From: Pseudomonas gessardii
GTDB taxonomy: Bacteria > Pseudomonadota > Gammaproteobacteria > Pseudomonadales > Pseudomonadaceae
DNA length: 64,000 nucleotides
Direction of reading: 5' to 3'
Assembly (NCBI RefSeq): GCF_001983165.1
Contig: NZ_MNPU01000005.1
Location: forward strand, 1-64,000
Shown here: in pieces, positions 26,865 through 35,966 of the stretch
Position numbering within the stretch: the stretch's first letter is position 1
Layout: every line of letters begins with the position of its first letter
Position numbers and translations under genes: made by a program
Notes under the pieces: model-generated
Database searches by the model: none
What the model was told of the DNA's origin: nothing
What the model saw: the letters and a program-made list of their open reading frames with translations, nothing else

Positions 26865-29080
26865 CGGTTGAACAAACCTTTGAGGGCGTCTTTGAGCTTG
26901 GGGTTGACCTTGTCGAGCTTCTCTTCAATTTTCTCGCTGAGCTTGTTGCCCGCCATCTTGGCGGCCACCTGGCCCAGGCCGTCCTTGTCCAGGCGGCAGG
27001 CCTTGGCGCCCAGTTCCAGCGGGCCACGGCAGCGCAGCGGCACTTCGATGCCCTGGAAGTTCGAGCCGACCTGGCAGGCCGGGTCCGGCATGTCGCGCTT
27101 GTCGCCTTCGACGATGATGCCCACGCGGTAGTCCATGCCCAGCACGCGCAGGTCCACGTCGCCATTGCCGTTGACGGTCAGGCCGGGGATGCGCACTTTC
27201 AGGTCCGGGTTGCTGGCCACGCCGTTGCGCAAGGTCAGGTTGCCCTTGAGTTCCTGGAACGGTGTGTCCTTGCTGCGTGGCGTGGTGGCGAGCGTCTTGC
27301 GGTTGAGCAGGGCAATGCCGGTGCACAGCTGTTGCTCAAGGTTGGCATTGAGCAGCACGCCATTGTTGATGACGAAGCTGGCGGTGCCGTTGAGGCTGTC
27401 GACCAGGGCTTTCTGGCTGTTGCCGCGCCCGGTCAGGTTGCTGTCGAGGGTGATTTGGCCCTTGACCGGCGGGGTCTGCCCCTGGGCCTGCAGGATGCGT
27501 TCGACCGGCACTTGCTTGATTTTGGTCTGCAACGCCAGCACCGGCACATCTTCGCGGGCGTCGAGGCTGCCGCTTGCCTGGAACGTGCCGTTGTAGAGGC
27601 CGCCGCTCAAGGTGTCGAGCTTGAGCTGGCCACCCTGGCCGGAGGCCTTGAGGGCTGCATTCTCGATAGGCAACTGGCTCAGGGTCAGTTGGCCGAAGGA
27701 CAGGTCGGCAATCACGTCCAGGTTGCGCAGGCGCGCCAGGGGCAGCAGTTTGTCGGTGCTCCAGGCGCCTTGGGTCGGCGCATCCGGCAACGGCGTGGTG
27801 CCACCGGCGGCCATGGCCCCGGCTTCGCTGCTCTGCACTTGGGCCTGGCGCGCGACGGCGGCGCTGTTGGCGGCCTCGGACTTGGCGGGCAGGTAGTGGT
27901 CGGCATTGAACGTGTCGGCCTTTAACTGCACGCGCAGGGCTTGCCTGGCAAAGTCTTCCACCGCCAGGCGCCCGGTAAAGGTGCTGCCATCGAGTTTCAG
28001 GTTGAGGTCTTCCAGGGCCAGGCTCGACGGCGTGCCTTGCAGGCGGCTGACCAGTTCGACCTTGCCCAGGCTCCCTGGGGCCATGGCCGGCAGGGGCTGG
28101 CCGACGCTGTCGAGGAACTTGGCCAGGTCGAACTGGGCAATCGACAGGGCGCCGCTGAGCTGCGGGGTTTTATCCAGGTCGTTGACCTTCAGTTCGCCCA
28201 GTGCCCGCAGTTGGTTAAGCGAGAGCTTGAGGCCGGTCCACTCGGCAATGTTCGCCGACAGGTCCACCAGCAACTGGCCCTGGGTGGCAAAGGTCACGGT
28301 CTTGCCTTGCAGTGGCTCGCCAGTGGCTTCGCCGGAGAATTTCATGTCTTCAAACTGGTAGCGCTTGAGGGCACGGTCAAAACGCAGCTCGCCGTTGAGC
28401 TCGCTCTTGACCCGCATCACCGGCTGGTTGCTGCCGAAGAAGGCGGTGAGCTTGACCGGAATGCTCGCGCCTTCATGCACGGCGCCGGTGCTCAGTTGGA
28501 TGCTTTCGGCGCTGAACTGCTTGCCGGTCTGCTCGTCGTTGTACTCGATACGGGCGTTGTTGACCGTCAGGCTGTCGATATCCAGGCGGATCGGCTGGGC
28601 CGGCTTCTCTGGCGCTGGCGCCGTGGTTGGCGCGCTCGTCGCGGGTGCCTCGGGGGTGCCGGTGGCCGCAACGGGCGGTGCCTTGCCGATATCTTCCCAG
28701 TTGCCGTGGCCTTGCTTGTCACGGCTCAGGCGCAGGTTCAGGCCTTCGACGCGTACATCGCTCATCTGCACTTCGCGGCGCAGCAGCGGCAGCACGCGCA
28801 CCGACAGGCCGAGCATTTGCAGGTCGGCAAACGGTTGGGCAGGGTTGCTCAGGGTGGCCACGCTGGCTTCATGCAGCTCCAGGCCCAGCCAGGGGAACAG
28901 GCTCCAGCCGATATCGCCATTGAGCGTCAGCTCGATGTGGGCCTTGTCGCGGGCAATCTGGCGAATCTCTTCTTTGTAGTCGTTGGGATCGAAGAGGTGG
29001 GTCAGGGCAAAGCCCAGAGCCACAATGATCAGCAACAGCCCGAGGAGTACCAGACCCAGGATTTTGCCGAACGCTTTCAT
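26861..29080 (-). CDS. AsmA-family inner-membrane protein
   Basis: 739 residues: one N-terminal membrane helix (LGLVLLGLLLIIVALGFALT) followed by a long periplasmic part with AsmA blocks at both ends (IELTLNGDIGWSLFPWLGLE near residue 50, and GNGDVDLRVLGMDYRVGIIV near the end). AsmA-like proteins are bridge-type proteins implicated in phospholipid transport and outer-membrane homeostasis. Pro/Ala-rich linker residues around 145-160 (APATSAPTTAPAPEKPAQP) separate domains. It starts the asmA-mutY-yggX operon. Confidence 0.93.
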   Translation of the reverse strand: MKAFGKILGLVLLGLLLIIVALGFALTHLFDPNDYKEEIRQIARDKAHIELTLNGDIGWSLFPWLGLELHEASVATLSNPAQPFADLQMLGLSVRVLPLLRREVQMSDVRVEGLNLRLSRDKQGHGNWEDIGKAPPVAATGTPEAPATSAPTTAPAPEKPAQPIRLDIDSLTVNNARIEYNDEQTGKQFSAESIQLSTGAVHEGASIPVKLTAFFGSNQPVMRVKSELNGELRFDRALKRYQFEDMKFSGEATGEPLQGKTVTFATQGQLLVDLSANIAEWTGLKLSLNQLRALGELKVNDLDKTPQLSGALSIAQFDLAKFLDSVGQPLPAMAPGSLGKVELVSRLQGTPSSLALEDLNLKLDGSTFTGRLAVEDFARQALRVQLKADTFNADHYLPAKSEAANSAAVARQAQVQSSEAGAMAAGGTTPLPDAPTQGAWSTDKLLPLARLRNLDVIADLSFGQLTLSQLPIENAALKASGQGGQLKLDTLSGGLYNGTFQASGSLDAREDVPVLALQTKIKQVPVERILQAQGQTPPVKGQITLDSNLTGRGNSQKALVDSLNGTASFVINNGVLLNANLEQQLCTGIALLNRKTLATTPRSKDTPFQELKGNLTLRNGVASNPDLKVRIPGLTVNGNGDVDLRVLGMDYRVGIIVEGDKRDMPDPACQVGSNFQGIEVPLRCRGPLELGAKACRLDKDGLGQVAAKMAGNKLSEKIEEKLDKVNPKLKDALKGLFNR

Positions 29081-29377
29081 GGGCGAGTCCTTGTATGTCG
29101 ATTTTAAAATTTAGCCGCAGAGTATAACGCCGCCAGGCCCATGGCTGTTTACGCATCGTTACATAGTGTCAAACAAAACAGATGAGCCGAAAAAGGTAGT
29201 GTCAGTTTGGTTTTTCTCGCCGCGCCAAGTGCTAATCTTTGCGCGTTCGCCCGCCTTCTGCGACGAAACGTCGCGCCTACAGGGAGCTTTAACTCAACAA
29301 AACGGCCACGCATTGCGTGCAAAGGCCGAGGAGGAGAGCGCCTGGCGAACACAGACTAATAACTGGGGGAAACACCA

Positions 29378-31039
29378 ATGAGCACTAGCACTGCGGCGGG
29401 CATCTCTGCTGCGCAGCCTGCGTTCCTGTCCAAGGAGCGCATCATCGCCAAGCCCGGGTTCAACCGCTGGCTGGTTCCGCCGGCCGCCCTGGCCATCCAC
29501 TTGTGCATCGGCATGGCCTACGGCTTTTCGGTGTTCTGGCTGCCACTGTCCAAGGCGCTGGGTGTCACCGCGCCGGTGGCCTGTGCACCGGACATGAGCT
29601 TTATCGCCCAGGTCTTCTCGTCGTCCTGCGACTGGCCGATCTCTATGCTGGGCTGGATCTACACCCTGTTCTTCATCTTCCTGGGCTGCTCGGCGGCGAT
29701 CTGGGGCGGCTGGCTGGAACATGCCGGGCCGCGCAAGGCCGGTGTGGTCTCGGCCCTGTGCTGGTGTGGTGGCCTGCTGATTTCGGCGTTGGGGATTTAT
29801 ACCCACCAGATCTGGCTGATGTGGCTCGGCTCCGGGGTCATCGGCGGTATCGGCCTGGGCCTGGGCTATATTTCGCCGGTCTCGACCCTGATCAAATGGT
29901 TCCCGGACAAGCGCGGCATGGCCACCGGCATGGCGATCATGGGCTTTGGCGGTGGTGCGATGGTCGGCGCGCCCCTGGCGGCGGCGCTGATGGGCCACTT
30001 TGCCTCGCCGGCCGGCGTGGGGGTGTGGCAGAGCTTTTTGGTGATGGCCGCGATCTACTTCGTGTTCATGATCGGCGGTGCCTTGTCCTACCGCGTGCCG
30101 CCGACTGGCTGGAAGCCTGAGGGCTGGACCGCACCGGCGAAAAAAGCCAGCAACGCGATGATCACCCACCGTCACGTCCATGTGAACGTGGCCTGGAAAA
30201 CCCCGCAGTTTCGCCTGGTGTGGCTGGTGCTGTGTCTGAACGTGTCGGCCGGTATCGGTATCCTGGGCATGGCGTCGCCATTGTTGCAGGAAGTGTTTGG
30301 CGGCAAATTGCTGGGCGTGGATGTGCCATTTGGCCAACTGGATGCTGGGCAACTGGCCTCCATCGCGGCCATTGCGGCGGGTTTCACCGGGTTGTTGAGC
30401 CTGTTCAACATTGGTGGGCGGTTCTTCTGGGCCTCGTTTTCCGACTACCTGGGCCGCAAAAACACCTATTTCGTGTTCTTCGCCCTGGGTTTTGCCCTGT
30501 ATGCGCTGATCCCGAACCTCGGCCACCTGGGCAACGTCTCGCTGTTCGTGGCGGCGTTCTGCATCATCCTGTCGATGTACGGCGGCGGCTTCGCGACTGT
30601 GCCGGCCTACCTGGCGGACCTGTTCGGTACGCAAATGGTTGGTGCGATCCACGGTCGCCTGCTCACCGCGTGGGCTGCAGCCGGCGTTCTGGGCCCGGTG
30701 CTGGTGAACTACCTGCGCGAGTATCAGTTGAGCATCGGCGTCGACCGCGCCGCAGCCTATGACATCACCTTGTATATCCTCGCCGGCCTGCTGGTGCTGG
30801 GCTTTATCTGCAACCTGCTGGTGCGTCCGGTGGCCGATAAGTACTTCATGACCGACGCGGAACTGGCGGCCGAACAGGCCCTGGGCCATGACAAGGGCGC
30901 CGATGCCAGCACGTCCCTGGAGTGGAAAGCCGCGTCCGGCACCGTGCCATTGGCCATTGCCGCCTGGCTGGTGGTGGGGATTCCGCTGGCGTGGGGTGTG
31001 TGGGTGACCTTGCAGAAGACGGCAGTGTTGTTCCACTGA
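29378..31039 (+). CDS. OFA-family major facilitator transporter
   Basis: 553 residues with twelve helices plus a large insertion. GFNRWLVPPAALAIHLCIGM, AYGFSVFWLPLSKALG and GWIYTLFFIFLGCSAAIWGG match the oxalate:formate antiporter (OFA) family; the MFS loop KWFPDKRGMATGMAIMGFGG is present. Pseudomonas members are usually annotated only as OFA transporters and probably move a monocarboxylate. GGGGGAAA lies eight bases before the start. It stands alone between divergent asmA and a repeat cluster. Confidence 0.88.
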   Translation: MSTSTAAGISAAQPAFLSKERIIAKPGFNRWLVPPAALAIHLCIGMAYGFSVFWLPLSKALGVTAPVACAPDMSFIAQVFSSSCDWPISMLGWIYTLFFIFLGCSAAIWGGWLEHAGPRKAGVVSALCWCGGLLISALGIYTHQIWLMWLGSGVIGGIGLGLGYISPVSTLIKWFPDKRGMATGMAIMGFGGGAMVGAPLAAALMGHFASPAGVGVWQSFLVMAAIYFVFMIGGALSYRVPPTGWKPEGWTAPAKKASNAMITHRHVHVNVAWKTPQFRLVWLVLCLNVSAGIGILGMASPLLQEVFGGKLLGVDVPFGQLDAGQLASIAAIAAGFTGLLSLFNIGGRFFWASFSDYLGRKNTYFVFFALGFALYALIPNLGHLGNVSLFVAAFCIILSMYGGGFATVPAYLADLFGTQMVGAIHGRLLTAWAAAGVLGPVLVNYLREYQLSIGVDRAAAYDITLYILAGLLVLGFICNLLVRPVADKYFMTDAELAAEQALGHDKGADASTSLEWKAASGTVPLAIAAWLVVGIPLAWGVWVTLQKTAVLFH

Positions 31040-31082
31040 TCACCGCGCGATAATTGATCGTTCCCACGCTCCCGCGGGGGAT

Positions 31083-31193
31083 GATCGTTCCCACGCTCTG
31101 CGTGGGAATGCCAACCCGGACGCTCTGCGTCCCGATCATGGGGTGACGCCGAGCGTCACGGGATGCATTCCCACGCAGAGCGTGGGAACGATC
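31083..31193. repeat. Perfect 29-bp inverted repeat of the GTTCCCACGC family
   Basis: Arms at 31083-31111 and 31165-31193 are perfect inverted copies, each itself palindromic (GTTCCCACGCTCTGCGTGGG). The middle holds a second inverted pair, CGGACGCTCTGCGTCCCG and GACGCCGAGCGTCACGG. A degraded fragment of the same unit precedes it at 31056-31080. This repeat type is widespread in P. fluorescens-group genomes. Confidence 0.85.
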
Positions 31194-31320
31194 TTTGCGG
31201 TTGTATGGACATGTCTATGCCCGACAGGCCGTCAGTCTTATCCCCTTCGATGTTTCTGTTTAGCGCCCGCAGCCCCTATAATGGCCACCTTTTTCGCCCA
31301 ATGATTTTGCGGAGCTGGTG

Positions 31321-31914
31321 ATGGCCGAACGTAAGGCGTCCGTCGAGCGCGACACTCTGGAAACCCAGATCAAAGCCTCGATCAACCTGGATGGCACCGG
31401 AAAGGCCCGATTTGATATCGGTGTTCCTTTTCTTGAGCACATGCTGGATCAAATCGCCCGTCATGGGCTGATCGACCTGGATATCGTCAGCAAGGGTGAC
31501 CTGCATATCGACGACCACCATACCGTGGAGGATGTCGGTATCACCCTCGGCCAGGCGTTTGCCAAGGCCATCGGCGACAAAAAAGGCATCCGCCGTTATG
31601 GCCATGCCTATGTCCCGCTGGACGAGGCGCTATCGCGTGTAGTCATCGACTTCTCCGGCCGCCCAGGCCTGCAGATGCATGTGCCGTACACCCGTGCCAC
31701 CGTGGGCGGCTTTGATGTGGACCTGTTCCAGGAGTTCTTCCAGGGCTTCGTCAACCACGCCCTGGTCAGCCTGCACATCGACAACCTGCGTGGCACCAAC
31801 ACCCACCACCAGATCGAAACCGTGTTCAAGGCTTTCGGCCGCGCCCTGCGCATGGCCGTGGAGCTGGATGACCGCATGGCCGGGCAAATGCCTTCGACCA
31901 AGGGCGTTCTGTAA
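31321..31914 (+). CDS. hisB: Imidazoleglycerol-phosphate dehydratase
   Basis: 197 residues, the monofunctional type without a phosphatase domain. Metal-binding blocks [37 protein letters not shown] and [18 protein letters not shown] are complete. It catalyses step 6 of histidine synthesis. The ATG at 31321 is preceded by GGAGCTG. It is the first gene of hisB-hisH-DUF2164-hisA-hisF. Confidence 0.98.
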   Translation: MAERKASVERDTLETQIKASINLDGTGKARFDIGVPFLEHMLDQIARHGLIDLDIVSKGDLHIDDHHTVEDVGITLGQAFAKAIGDKKGIRRYGHAYVPLDEALSRVVIDFSGRPGLQMHVPYTRATVGGFDVDLFQEFFQGFVNHALVSLHIDNLRGTNTHHQIETVFKAFGRALRMAVELDDRMAGQMPSTKGVL

Positions 31915-32552
31915 TGCAGACGGTCGCGGTTATCGACTACGGCATGGGCAACCTGCATTCGGTGGCCAAGGCCCTCGAGCACGTAGGCGCCGGCAAGGTG
32001 CTGATCACCAGCGACGCACAGGTGATCCGCGAAGCCGACCGGGTGGTGTTTCCCGGTGTGGGCGCGATTCGCGATTGCATGGCTGAAATCCGCTGCCTGG
32101 GCTTTGACAGCCTGGTGCGCGAAGTCAGCCAGGACCGGCCGTTCCTCGGGATCTGCGTGGGCATGCAAGCCTTGCTCGACCGCAGTGAAGAAAACGGCGG
32201 CGTCGACTGCATCGGCCTGTTCCCGGGGGAGGTGAAGTTCTTCGGCAAGGACCTGCACGAAGACGGCGCACACCTGAAAGTCCCGCACATGGGCTGGAAC
32301 GAAGTGCGCCGCACCGTCGACCACCCGTTGTGGCACGACATCCCGGACATGGCGCGTTTCTACTTCGTGCACAGCTATTACATTGCCGCCGGTAACCCGC
32401 GCCAGGTGGTGGGTGGCGGGCACTATGGCGTCGACTTTGCCGCAGCGCTGGCCGAAGGTTCGCGCTTTGCCGTGCAGTTCCACCCGGAGAAGAGCCATAC
32501 CCATGGCTTGCAGTTGCTGCAGAACTTCGCCAGTTGGGACGGGCGCTGGTAA
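31914..32552 (+). CDS. hisH: Imidazole glycerol phosphate synthase, glutaminase subunit
   Basis: 212 residues, a class I glutamine amidotransferase: [13 protein letters not shown], nucleophile Cys in [12 protein letters not shown], and the His/Glu pair in [19 protein letters not shown]. It supplies ammonia to HisF. Its ATG overlaps the last base of the hisB stop (TAATG), indicating coupling. Confidence 0.98.
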   Translation: MQTVAVIDYGMGNLHSVAKALEHVGAGKVLITSDAQVIREADRVVFPGVGAIRDCMAEIRCLGFDSLVREVSQDRPFLGICVGMQALLDRSEENGGVDCIGLFPGEVKFFGKDLHEDGAHLKVPHMGWNEVRRTVDHPLWHDIPDMARFYFVHSYYIAAGNPRQVVGGGHYGVDFAAALAEGSRFAVQFHPEKSHTHGLQLLQNFASWDGRW

Positions 32553-32809
32553 TGGCCAAGAAGATCAAGCCGCCGATCCTCAATCTCACTCCCCAGCAGG
32601 AGAGTGAGGCGACCGACAAGGTCAAGCGCTTCATGGAAGACCGCTTCGAGCTCAAGCTCGGGTCGTTCGAGGTGGCTGAGATCCTCGAACTGTTCACCAC
32701 TGAAATTGCTCCGCACTATTACAACAGGGCGATTTTCGATGTGCAGACGCACCTTAAAGAAAGGTTCGAGAGCATCGAAAGCGACTTGTGGGCGCTCGAA
32801 AAACCCTGA
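32552..32809 (+). CDS. DUF2164-family small protein inside the his operon
   Basis: 85 residues starting [20 protein letters not shown], with VKRFMEDRFELKLGSFEVAE and the conserved APHYYNRAIFDVQTHL. The start overlaps the hisH stop by one base (TAATG), so translation is coupled to histidine enzymes. DUF2164 proteins have no established function as far as I know. The next gene hisA starts 39 bases downstream. Confidence 0.9.
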   Translation: MAKKIKPPILNLTPQQESEATDKVKRFMEDRFELKLGSFEVAEILELFTTEIAPHYYNRAIFDVQTHLKERFESIESDLWALEKP

Positions 32810-32848
32810 TTTTCCGAGCAATGCTGAATATCGAATAAGGTTTGCCAG

Positions 32849-33586
32849 ATGCTGATTATCCCCGCTATCGATCTCAAGGACGGCGCTTGCGTACGTCTGC
32901 GCCAGGGCCGCATGGAAGATTCCACAGTGTTTTCCGATGACCCGGTGAGCATGGCTGCCAAGTGGGTGGAGGGCGGCTGCCGTCGCCTGCATCTGGTGGA
33001 CTTGAACGGCGCCTTTGAAGGCCAGCCGGTCAATGGCGAAGTGGTCACGGCCATCGCCAAGCGCTACCCGAACCTGCCGATCCAGATCGGCGGCGGTATC
33101 CGTTCCCTGGAAACCATCGAGCACTACGTCAAGGCGGGCGTGAGCTACGTGATCATCGGCACCAAGGCCGTGAAAGACCCGGCCTTTGTCGCCGAGGCCT
33201 GCCGCGCGTTCCCGGGCAAGGTCATCGTGGGCCTGGACGCCAAGGATGGTTTTGTCGCTACAGACGGTTGGGCGCAAATCAGCACCGTGCAGGTGATCGA
33301 CCTGGCCAAGCAGTTCGAGGCCGACGGCGTGTCCGCCATCGTTTATACCGATATCGCCAAAGACGGCATGATGCAGGGCTGCAACGTACCCTTCACCGCT
33401 GCGCTGGCGGCCGCCACCAAAATCCCGGTGATCGCTTCCGGCGGTATCCACAACCTGGGCGATATCAAATCGCTGCTGGACGCCAAGGCGCCGGGGATCA
33501 TCGGCGCCATTACCGGCCGCGCGATCTACGAAGGCACCCTGGATGTTGCGCAAGCCCAGGCTTACTGCGATGCCTACAACGGCTGA
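32849..33586 (+). CDS. hisA: ProFAR isomerase (phosphoribosylformimino-aminoimidazole carboxamide ribotide isomerase)
   Basis: 245 residues, a TIM barrel with the catalytic Asp8 in [15 protein letters not shown] and the second Asp in [13 protein letters not shown]; phosphate-binding loops IQIGGGIRS and [11 protein letters not shown] are intact. It performs the Amadori rearrangement before the HisHF step. Operon position is before hisF. Confidence 0.98.
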   Translation: MLIIPAIDLKDGACVRLRQGRMEDSTVFSDDPVSMAAKWVEGGCRRLHLVDLNGAFEGQPVNGEVVTAIAKRYPNLPIQIGGGIRSLETIEHYVKAGVSYVIIGTKAVKDPAFVAEACRAFPGKVIVGLDAKDGFVATDGWAQISTVQVIDLAKQFEADGVSAIVYTDIAKDGMMQGCNVPFTAALAAATKIPVIASGGIHNLGDIKSLLDAKAPGIIGAITGRAIYEGTLDVAQAQAYCDAYNG

Positions 33587-33595
33587 GGACTGACC

Positions 33596-34366
33596 ATGGC
33601 GCTGGCCAAACGCATCATCCCTTGCCTGGACGTCGACAACGGTCGGGTGGTCAAGGGCGTCAAGTTCGAGAACATCCGTGATGCCGGCGACCCGGTAGAA
33701 ATTGCCCGTCGCTACGACGAGCAGGGTGCCGACGAGATTACCTTTCTCGACATCACCGCCAGCGTCGACGGCCGCGACACCACGTTGCATACCGTGGAGC
33801 GCATGGCCAGCCAGGTGTTTATCCCGCTGACCGTGGGCGGTGGCGTACGCACCGTGCAAGACATCCGCAACCTGCTCAATGCCGGTGCAGACAAGGTCTC
33901 GATCAATACCGCGGCGGTGTTCAACCCGGAGTTTGTCGGCGAAGCGGCGCAGCACTTCGGTTCACAATGCATTGTGGTGGCCATCGACGCCAAGAAAGTC
34001 TCAGGGCCCGGTGAAACCCCGCGCTGGGAGATCTTCACCCATGGCGGGCGCAAGCCTACCGGCCTGGATGCGGTGGAGTGGGCGATGAAGATGGAAGGCC
34101 TGGGCGCCGGTGAGATCCTGCTGACCAGCATGGACCAGGACGGCATGAAAAACGGCTTCGACCTGGGGGTGACCCGCGCTATCAGCGATGCGCTGGGTAT
34201 TCCGGTGATTGCGTCTGGTGGCGTGGGCAACCTGCAACACCTGGCCGACGGCGTTATCGAAGGCCACGCCAGCGCGGTGCTGGCGGCGAGTATTTTCCAT
34301 TTTGGCGAATACACGGTTCCCGAGGCCAAGGCCTACATGGCTGCACGCGGCATCGTCGTACGCTAA
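33596..34366 (+). CDS. hisF: Imidazole glycerol phosphate synthase, cyclase subunit
   Basis: 256 residues. Catalytic Asp11 lies in [16 protein letters not shown] and Asp130 in [21 protein letters not shown] and [13 protein letters not shown] are the phosphate loops. Together with HisH it makes imidazole glycerol phosphate and AICAR. It is the last his gene here; the following binding-protein gene starts 66 bases later. Confidence 0.98.
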   Translation: MALAKRIIPCLDVDNGRVVKGVKFENIRDAGDPVEIARRYDEQGADEITFLDITASVDGRDTTLHTVERMASQVFIPLTVGGGVRTVQDIRNLLNAGADKVSINTAAVFNPEFVGEAAQHFGSQCIVVAIDAKKVSGPGETPRWEIFTHGGRKPTGLDAVEWAMKMEGLGAGEILLTSMDQDGMKNGFDLGVTRAISDALGIPVIASGGVGNLQHLADGVIEGHASAVLAASIFHFGEYTVPEAKAYMAARGIVVR

Positions 34367-34432
34367 ACGCCACTGGACACCATGGCAGGCTCGCGGCACT
34401 CTTGGGCCTGCCATGGATTCCGGTAACCCTAC

Positions 34433-35188
34433 ATGCTCAAAGACCTGCTGCTTGCCCTCGCCAGTTCTTCCATTCTGTTGGCGGGCTCGGCCAACGCCGC
34501 CGAGCCTTCCGGCACCTCCCTGGTGCTGCTGACGGAAAACTTTCCGCCCTACAACATGGCGAAAAACGGCAAAAACTTCGCCAGGGACGAGAACATCGAA
34601 GGCATCGCCGTGGATATCGTGCGCGAGACCTTCAAGCAGGCCGGCATTTCCTACAACCTCACGCTGCGCTTCCCCTGGGAGCGGATCTATAAACTCGCCC
34701 TGGAAAAGCCAGGCTATGGTGTGTTCGTCATGGCGCGGCTGCCGGAGCGCGAAGCCCTGTTCAAATGGGTCGGCCCCATCGGCCCGGATGACTGGGTGCT
34801 ACTGGCCAAGGCCGACAGCAAGATCCAACTGACTGACCTTGAGCAAGCCCGTAGCTACAAGATCGGTGCCTATAAAGGCGATGCCATTGCCCAGACCCTG
34901 GAAAAACGCGGTCTCAAGCCGACCATCGTGCTGCGTGACCAGGACAATGCGCAAAAGCTCATGGACGGGCAGATCGACCTCTGGGCCACTGGCGACCCTG
35001 CCGGGCGCTATCTGGCGCGCCAGGTGGGGGTTTCCGGGCTCAAGACGGTGCTGCGTTTCAACAGCGCGCAGTTGTATCTGGCGCTGAACACGGAGGTGCC
35101 GGATGAGGTCGTGGCCAAGTTGCAGGCTGCGCTTGATCAGCTACGCCAGGACGGCGTTGTGGACCAGATCATGGCGCGCTACCTATAG
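34433..35188 (+). CDS. Orphan SBP_bac_3-type periplasmic binding protein
   Basis: 251 residues with a signal peptide (MLKDLLLALASSSILLAGSA, cut after ANA). The mature part has VLLTENFPPYNMA and IEGIAVDIVRETFKQAGISY, typical of the SBP_bac_3 family (amino-acid-binding type). No ABC permease genes are nearby, as is common for this his-linked Pseudomonas gene. The ligand is unknown; the protein could be sensory or enzymatic rather than part of a transporter. Confidence 0.88.
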   Translation: MLKDLLLALASSSILLAGSANAAEPSGTSLVLLTENFPPYNMAKNGKNFARDENIEGIAVDIVRETFKQAGISYNLTLRFPWERIYKLALEKPGYGVFVMARLPEREALFKWVGPIGPDDWVLLAKADSKIQLTDLEQARSYKIGAYKGDAIAQTLEKRGLKPTIVLRDQDNAQKLMDGQIDLWATGDPAGRYLARQVGVSGLKTVLRFNSAQLYLALNTEVPDEVVAKLQAALDQLRQDGVVDQIMARYL

Positions 35189-35191
35189 GTT

Positions 35192-35965
35192 TCAGCGGTA
35201 AACCCCATCCTTGCCGTGCCCAGCCATGGCCCGGTTGCTGCGCACACTGATCATCAGCTTGAGATCAATCCACTCGACGCCCTGGGCCTTGAGCTTGGGC
35301 AGCTCGCGCTCCAACACCGCCAGGGTCTGTGGGTAAGGGTGGCCGATCATCACCGCCGAACCCTGTTTGTGCGCCAGCTTTATCGCGGTCTGCAGCTGCG
35401 TGGTGATGGCTGCTTCGGTACGTTCATCATCGAGGAACACATCCCGTGAGACATGGGCCAGGTTGATTTTCTGTGCCTCGGCGGCGGCCACGGTCTTGGC
35501 GCTGGTGCGGCTGTCGACGAAGAACTTGTGCCGACGCTGCAACTCGCCCATCAACCACGCCATGGCGCCAGGCTCGGCGGTCATGCGGCTGCCCATATGG
35601 TTGTTGACCCCGGCGGTGTAGGGCACGGCCTTGAACGCCGCATCCAGGCGCTTGCCCAGTTCTTCGACAGGCAGCTCGGGGTGCCAGGCGAATGGGCCGG
35701 TGGCCGGATCCATAGGCATGTGCAGGATCACGATCTTGCCGGCGCGGTGGGCCTCGCGGGCGAATTCGGCGGCGTGGGGCGTGTCGGGCATGATCGCTGC
35801 TGTCACTGGGCCGGGCAGGGCCAGCACACGACGATCCCGGGGCAGGTTTTGCCCAAGGTCGTCGATGATCAGGGTCAGGTAGGCTTTGTGAGACTTATCG
35901 GCAGGGGTCGCTTGGGCGACCCCTGCCAGGCTGCACAGCACCGCGATGATCAGGGCAAAACGCAT
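35192..35965 (-). CDS. Divergent polysaccharide deacetylase family protein (YibQ type)
   Basis: 257 residues with a signal peptide (MRFALIIAVLCSLAGVAQAT). YLTLIIDDLGQNLPRDRRVL, ITPDTPHAAEFAREAHRAG, ILHMPMDP and NNHMGSRMTAEP match the divergent polysaccharide deacetylase family (DUF610/YibQ). The typical zinc residues of NodB-type enzymes are changed in this family, and its activity is unclear. It is the last gene of the gpmI-envC-ctpA operon, one base after ctpA, and is probably linked to peptidoglycan remodelling. Confidence 0.9.
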   Translation of the reverse strand: MRFALIIAVLCSLAGVAQATPADKSHKAYLTLIIDDLGQNLPRDRRVLALPGPVTAAIMPDTPHAAEFAREAHRAGKIVILHMPMDPATGPFAWHPELPVEELGKRLDAAFKAVPYTAGVNNHMGSRMTAEPGAMAWLMGELQRRHKFFVDSRTSAKTVAAAEAQKINLAHVSRDVFLDDERTEAAITTQLQTAIKLAHKQGSAVMIGHPYPQTLAVLERELPKLKAQGVEWIDLKLMISVRSNRAMAGHGKDGVYR

Positions 35966-35966
35966 A

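Noticed and set aside
29294..31036. 580-residue open frame on the minus strand across the OFA transporter
   Set aside because: Antisense shadow; Gln/His/Arg-rich product, and the plus-strand protein has a clear membrane topology and family signature.
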